Positions 61,281 to 64,000 of a stretch of 64,000 bases of DNA are shown one piece after another. The stretch lies in the NCBI RefSeq assembly GCF_046297875.1, contig NZ_JBKBHD010000001.1:1116001-1180000 (forward strand), given 5' to 3'. The notes beneath the pieces are model-generated. The model did no database searches, was not told the origin of the DNA, and worked only from the letters and a program-made list of their open reading frames with translations. The number at the start of each line of letters is the position of its first letter. The first letter of the stretch is position 1. A program made the translations under genes and the position numbers. Origin of the DNA: Parvibaculum sp046297875. GTDB taxonomy: Bacteria > Pseudomonadota > Alphaproteobacteria > Parvibaculales > Parvibaculaceae.

Positions 61281-64000
61281 TCAGTCGCCCGCCTGCGGCG
61301 CAAGCCCCGCAGGCAGAGCACCCGGAATGCCTTCATCGAGTTCGCGCGGCGCCAGCAGGTAATACATGGCAGGTGTGACGAGCCGCGACAGCACGGTCGA
61401 GGAAACCAGTCCGCCGATAATGACGAAGGCGAGCGGCGAATAGAGGCCGGAACCCTGCATGGCGAGCGGCGTCAGGCCGCCGATGGCGGTCAGCGATGTC
61501 AGCAAGACGGGCAGGAAACGGATTTCACCGGCGCGTTCCACCGCCTCGCGCAATTCCACGCCTTCGCGGCGAAGCTGGTTCGTGAAGTCGACCAGCAGGA
61601 TCGAGCTTTTGATCTCGATACCGATCAGCGCGATGAAACCGATCACCGCCGTGAAGGAGAGCGAATAGCCCGAGACGAGCAGGCCGAGAAGTCCGCCCAC
61701 CATGCCGAGCGGGATCACACCTGCAACGACGAGCGTCGTGCGGAAGGCGCGGAACTCGAGGATGAGCACACCGAGAATGCCGAATATGGCAATGAGGATG
61801 GCATCGCCGAGCCCCGAAAAGCCCGCCTGCCGGGCCTCGATTTCGCCGCCGGCTGCAAATTCATATCCCGGCGGCCGGGGCAGATCCGCGAGGCGGCGGA
61901 ATACCTCGTTCGTCACCCTTTCTGTGTTGTAGCCGGTCTGCGTATAGGCGGTGACGGTGGTGAGGCGTTGCCTGTCGAAGCGGTCGATGCGGGCCGTGTT
62001 GGACTCAAGGCGCGGCTGTGAAAGCTGGGATAGCGGCATCGCCTCGCCGCTTGCCACCGGTACATAAATTTGATCGAGCGCCTCGATGCTGTGATGCCTG
62101 TCGAGCGGCAGCCGCGTGACGATGGGGAATTCGTCGCCATTCGCTTCGCGGAACGCGCCCACTGTTTCGCCGACGATCGCAAGCCGGATCGTCCGGTCGA
62201 TTTCGCCCGGCGGCACGCCGAGAAGGCCCGCCTTTTCCGTGTTGAGGCCGAGATTGTAGTCCGTGCGGTCGAGCCGGACCGGGTTCACCACGTCGCGCGT
62301 GCCTTCCACATCTTCGATGATGCGCGTCACCTCGGCGGCAAGCTCCTTCAGAATGCCAAGATCGGGGCCGAAGATCCGCACCGCGATCGGCGCTTCGATG
62401 GGCGGGCCGTTCTGGAAGGTGCGCAGCACGATCTGTGCACCGGGATATTTGTTGAATTCGGCGCGCAGTTCGTCATGCAGCTTCGGCGTCCGCTCGCGGT
62501 CGAATTCCGTCATCTGCACGAAGGCTTCGGCCTTGTTGGGACGCTGTTCGCGCGCGTTCTCGTTGTAGAAGATCTGCGGATTGGAGCGTCCGAGATTGCC
62601 CATCACCCATTCGATTTCCTCGCGCTCGCGCAGCTTCTCCGTCACATAGTCGAGCGCCTTGCGCGTTTCCTCGAGGCTCGTGCCCTGTGGCGTCTCGATG
62701 CGGACGACGAACTGGCGGCTGTCGGCAGGCGGAAACAGGCTGAAACCGATGAGCGGGATCAGCGCGAAGCTGGCAAAGCAGAGCGCCATCGCCCCGAGGA
62801 CCGTGGTGCGCGGCCAGGTCAGCGCGACATGCAGCATCGGGCGGTAGAACTTGTGGATACCGCGCATCACGACGCGCAGGAAGATATTGCCTTCCGGGTG
62901 CGCCTTGTCGCTGAGCAGGCGGCTTGCAAGGAAGGGAATGATGGTGAGCGCAATGCCGAGCGAGGCCGCAACCGTGAAGAGAACGGCCACGGGAAGCGAG
63001 CGCGTGAACTTGCCCGCACCTTCCGGCAGGAAGAGCAGCGGCAGGAAGGCGAGGATGAGCGCTGCCGTGCAGCCGACGACAGCGAGCGAGATCTGCGATG
63101 TCGCGGCAATCGCCGCTTCGTAGCGGCGTTTCCCCTCACGCAAATGCCGCTCGATATTCTCGACCACGACGATCGAATCGTCGACAAGCAGACCGAGCGA
63201 GAGAACGAGGCCCGCGATCGAAAGCTGGTTCAGCGAAAAGCCGGTGGCGTTCAGCAGCGCGATGCCGACGGCCAGCGACAGCGGGATCGACACCATGACG
63301 ATGGAGGCGGCGCGAAGCCCGAGCGGCAGCAGTGTGATGCTGACGAGGCTCACGGCGATCGCGAAATCGAGGTACAGACGGTTCAGCCGGTTTGCGACCG
63401 ATATCGACTGGTCGAAGGCGCGCTCCATGCGAATATCGGCGGGCAGACGCTGTTCGAATTCGTCCAGCACCTCGAAGATTCCGTCGCGCACCTTGAAGAT
63501 GTTCTGACCTTCCTTCTGGTTCGCGGTGACGAAAGCGGCACGTTCGCCATTGTACCAGCCGAGATAGGTTGCTTCCTCCGTCTCCCAGCTCACTTCGGCG
63601 ACATCGCGCACCCGCACGATATTGCCGCCAAAGCTGCCGACCACCGTGTTGCGGATCGCTTCGAGATCGTCATAGCCGCCGGCGGTCTTCAGGTTGAAGC
63701 GCCGGGCCCCTGCATGGACAGGGCCGCCGGGAAGCTCGCGCGCATCGGCGCCGACGGCGTTTGCAACGGCCGTCACCGGAATTGAAAGGGCGGCAAGGCG
63801 GCCGAAATCGAGCGCCACGCGCACTTCCGATTGCGGCAGCGCCCAGACTTCCGCATCGCGGACGCCCGGCACGCGGTAGAGTTCGTCGGTCAGGTCGCTT
63901 GCCAGATCCTCAAGCACCCGGTTCGGCGCTGTTTCGGAAACGAGCGCGATCTGCACGATATTGGTGAGCGAGGTGCGGAACTTGTTGATGTCGAGGCGGC
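61281..64000 (-). CDS. AcrB-type RND efflux permease (5' end outside window)
   Basis: About 906 codons of an RND multidrug or cation efflux permease; the frame runs off the end of the window, so the N-terminus is missing (about 130-150 residues if of normal length). Visible are the periplasmic porter domains, two sets of membrane helices and the proton-relay aspartate pair in GLVLSLGLLVDDSIVVVENIERHL. The length of a complete protein would be about 1050. Segments such as GFIALIGIEIKSSILLVDF and APIAVRIFGPDLGILKELA suggest the HAE1 group rather than the CusA metal group. A membrane-fusion partner, if any, would lie beyond 64000. Confidence 0.93.
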   Translation of the reverse strand, partial: RLDINKFRTSLTNIVQIALVSETAPNRVLEDLASDLTDELYRVPGVRDAEVWALPQSEVRVALDFGRLAALSIPVTAVANAVGADARELPGGPVHAGARRFNLKTAGGYDDLEAIRNTVVGSFGGNIVRVRDVAEVSWETEEATYLGWYNGERAAFVTANQKEGQNIFKVRDGIFEVLDEFEQRLPADIRMERAFDQSISVANRLNRLYLDFAIAVSLVSITLLPLGLRAASIVMVSIPLSLAVGIALLNATGFSLNQLSIAGLVLSLGLLVDDSIVVVENIERHLREGKRRYEAAIAATSQISLAVVGCTAALILAFLPLLFLPEGAGKFTRSLPVAVLFTVAASLGIALTIIPFLASRLLSDKAHPEGNIFLRVVMRGIHKFYRPMLHVALTWPRTTVLGAMALCFASFALIPLIGFSLFPPADSRQFVVRIETPQGTSLEETRKALDYVTEKLREREEIEWVMGNLGRSNPQIFYNENAREQRPNKAEAFVQMTEFDRERTPKLHDELRAEFNKYPGAQIVLRTFQNGPPIEAPIAVRIFGPDLGILKELAAEVTRIIEDVEGTRDVVNPVRLDRTDYNLGLNTEKAGLLGVPPGEIDRTIRLAIVGETVGAFREANGDEFPIVTRLPLDRHHSIEALDQIYVPVASGEAMPLSQLSQPRLESNTARIDRFDRQRLTTVTAYTQTGYNTERVTNEVFRRLADLPRPPGYEFAAGGEIEARQAGFSGLGDAILIAIFGILGVLILEFRAFRTTLVVAGVIPLGMVGGLLGLLVSGYSLSFTAVIGFIALIGIEIKSSILLVDFTNQLRREGVELREAVERAGEIRFLPVLLTSLTAIGGLTPLAMQGSGLYSPLAFVIIGGLVSSTVLSRLVTPAMYYLLAPRELDEGIPGALPAGLAPQAGD

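Noticed and set aside
62070..63785. A 571-codon plus-strand frame opposite the RND permease
   Set aside because: Shadow of the permease; low-complexity Arg/Asp/Glu-rich sequence with no family resemblance.

Overview
The window is GC-rich DNA from the chromosome of an alphaproteobacterium. Almost every base is coding, and the family assignments are those of aerobic, heterotrophic Alphaproteobacteria. The points that suggest this are: an F1 ATPase operon (atpHAGDC) without F0 genes beside it; the block rlmH - gpmI-like - envC - ctpA - divergent polysaccharide deacetylase - rppH; a phosphatidylcholine synthase gene; the xerC - DUF484 pair; and a complete ccoNOQP - ccoGHIS cluster. The style resembles Parvibaculum and its relatives, but that is an impression I could not test.

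Layout. 1-5.4 kb: end of a dihydrolipoamide dehydrogenase gene, xerC, a DUF484 gene, a small transaldolase and priA. 5.6-10.9 kb: atpHAGDC, with an unusually long atpG-atpD spacer, closed by an intrinsic terminator. 11-14.4 kb: a ferritin-like diiron protein, a degenerate M23-like secreted protein, an orphan sensor-like membrane protein and rppH. 14.4-26.1 kb: one long minus-strand housekeeping stretch covering cell envelope and division (deacetylase, ctpA, envC), a phosphoglycerate-mutase-like protein that has lost its catalytic residues, ribosome factors (rlmH, rsfS), nadD, proA, proB, obgE, and rpmA/rplU behind a strong promoter and a terminator-like leader. 26.2-30 kb: phosphatidylcholine synthase, tRNA-Ser(CGA), then a possible accessory block of two TauE/SafE permeases around an ACR3-like transporter.

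30.2-40.8 kb: katG with a Fur-family-type palindrome upstream, a 2-oxoglutarate oxygenase, a TIGR03032-type beta-propeller-like protein, and a 1950-residue autotransporter adhesin with internal duplications. 40.8-50 kb: small membrane and GNAT-like proteins, a slipin/NfeD pair, a TetR regulator divergent from a DAPG-hydrolase-like gene with two matching palindromic operators, an SDR, a flavoprotein, a UPF0178 protein, exported MsrA and MsrB, and a DUF2189 membrane protein. 50-58.1 kb: the cbb3 oxidase genes with their maturation factors and a FixK/FNR-type site. 58.8-64 kb: an RND-superfamily exporter and the 3' part of an AcrB-type efflux pump that runs off the window.

The most unusual items are the phosphoglycerate-mutase pseudoenzyme, the rplU leader, the atpG-atpD spacer that keeps the atpD frame open, the twin operators between the TetR gene and the DAPG-hydrolase-like gene, and the duplicated passenger of the autotransporter. 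I saw no CRISPR array, insertion sequence, prophage or rRNA gene.
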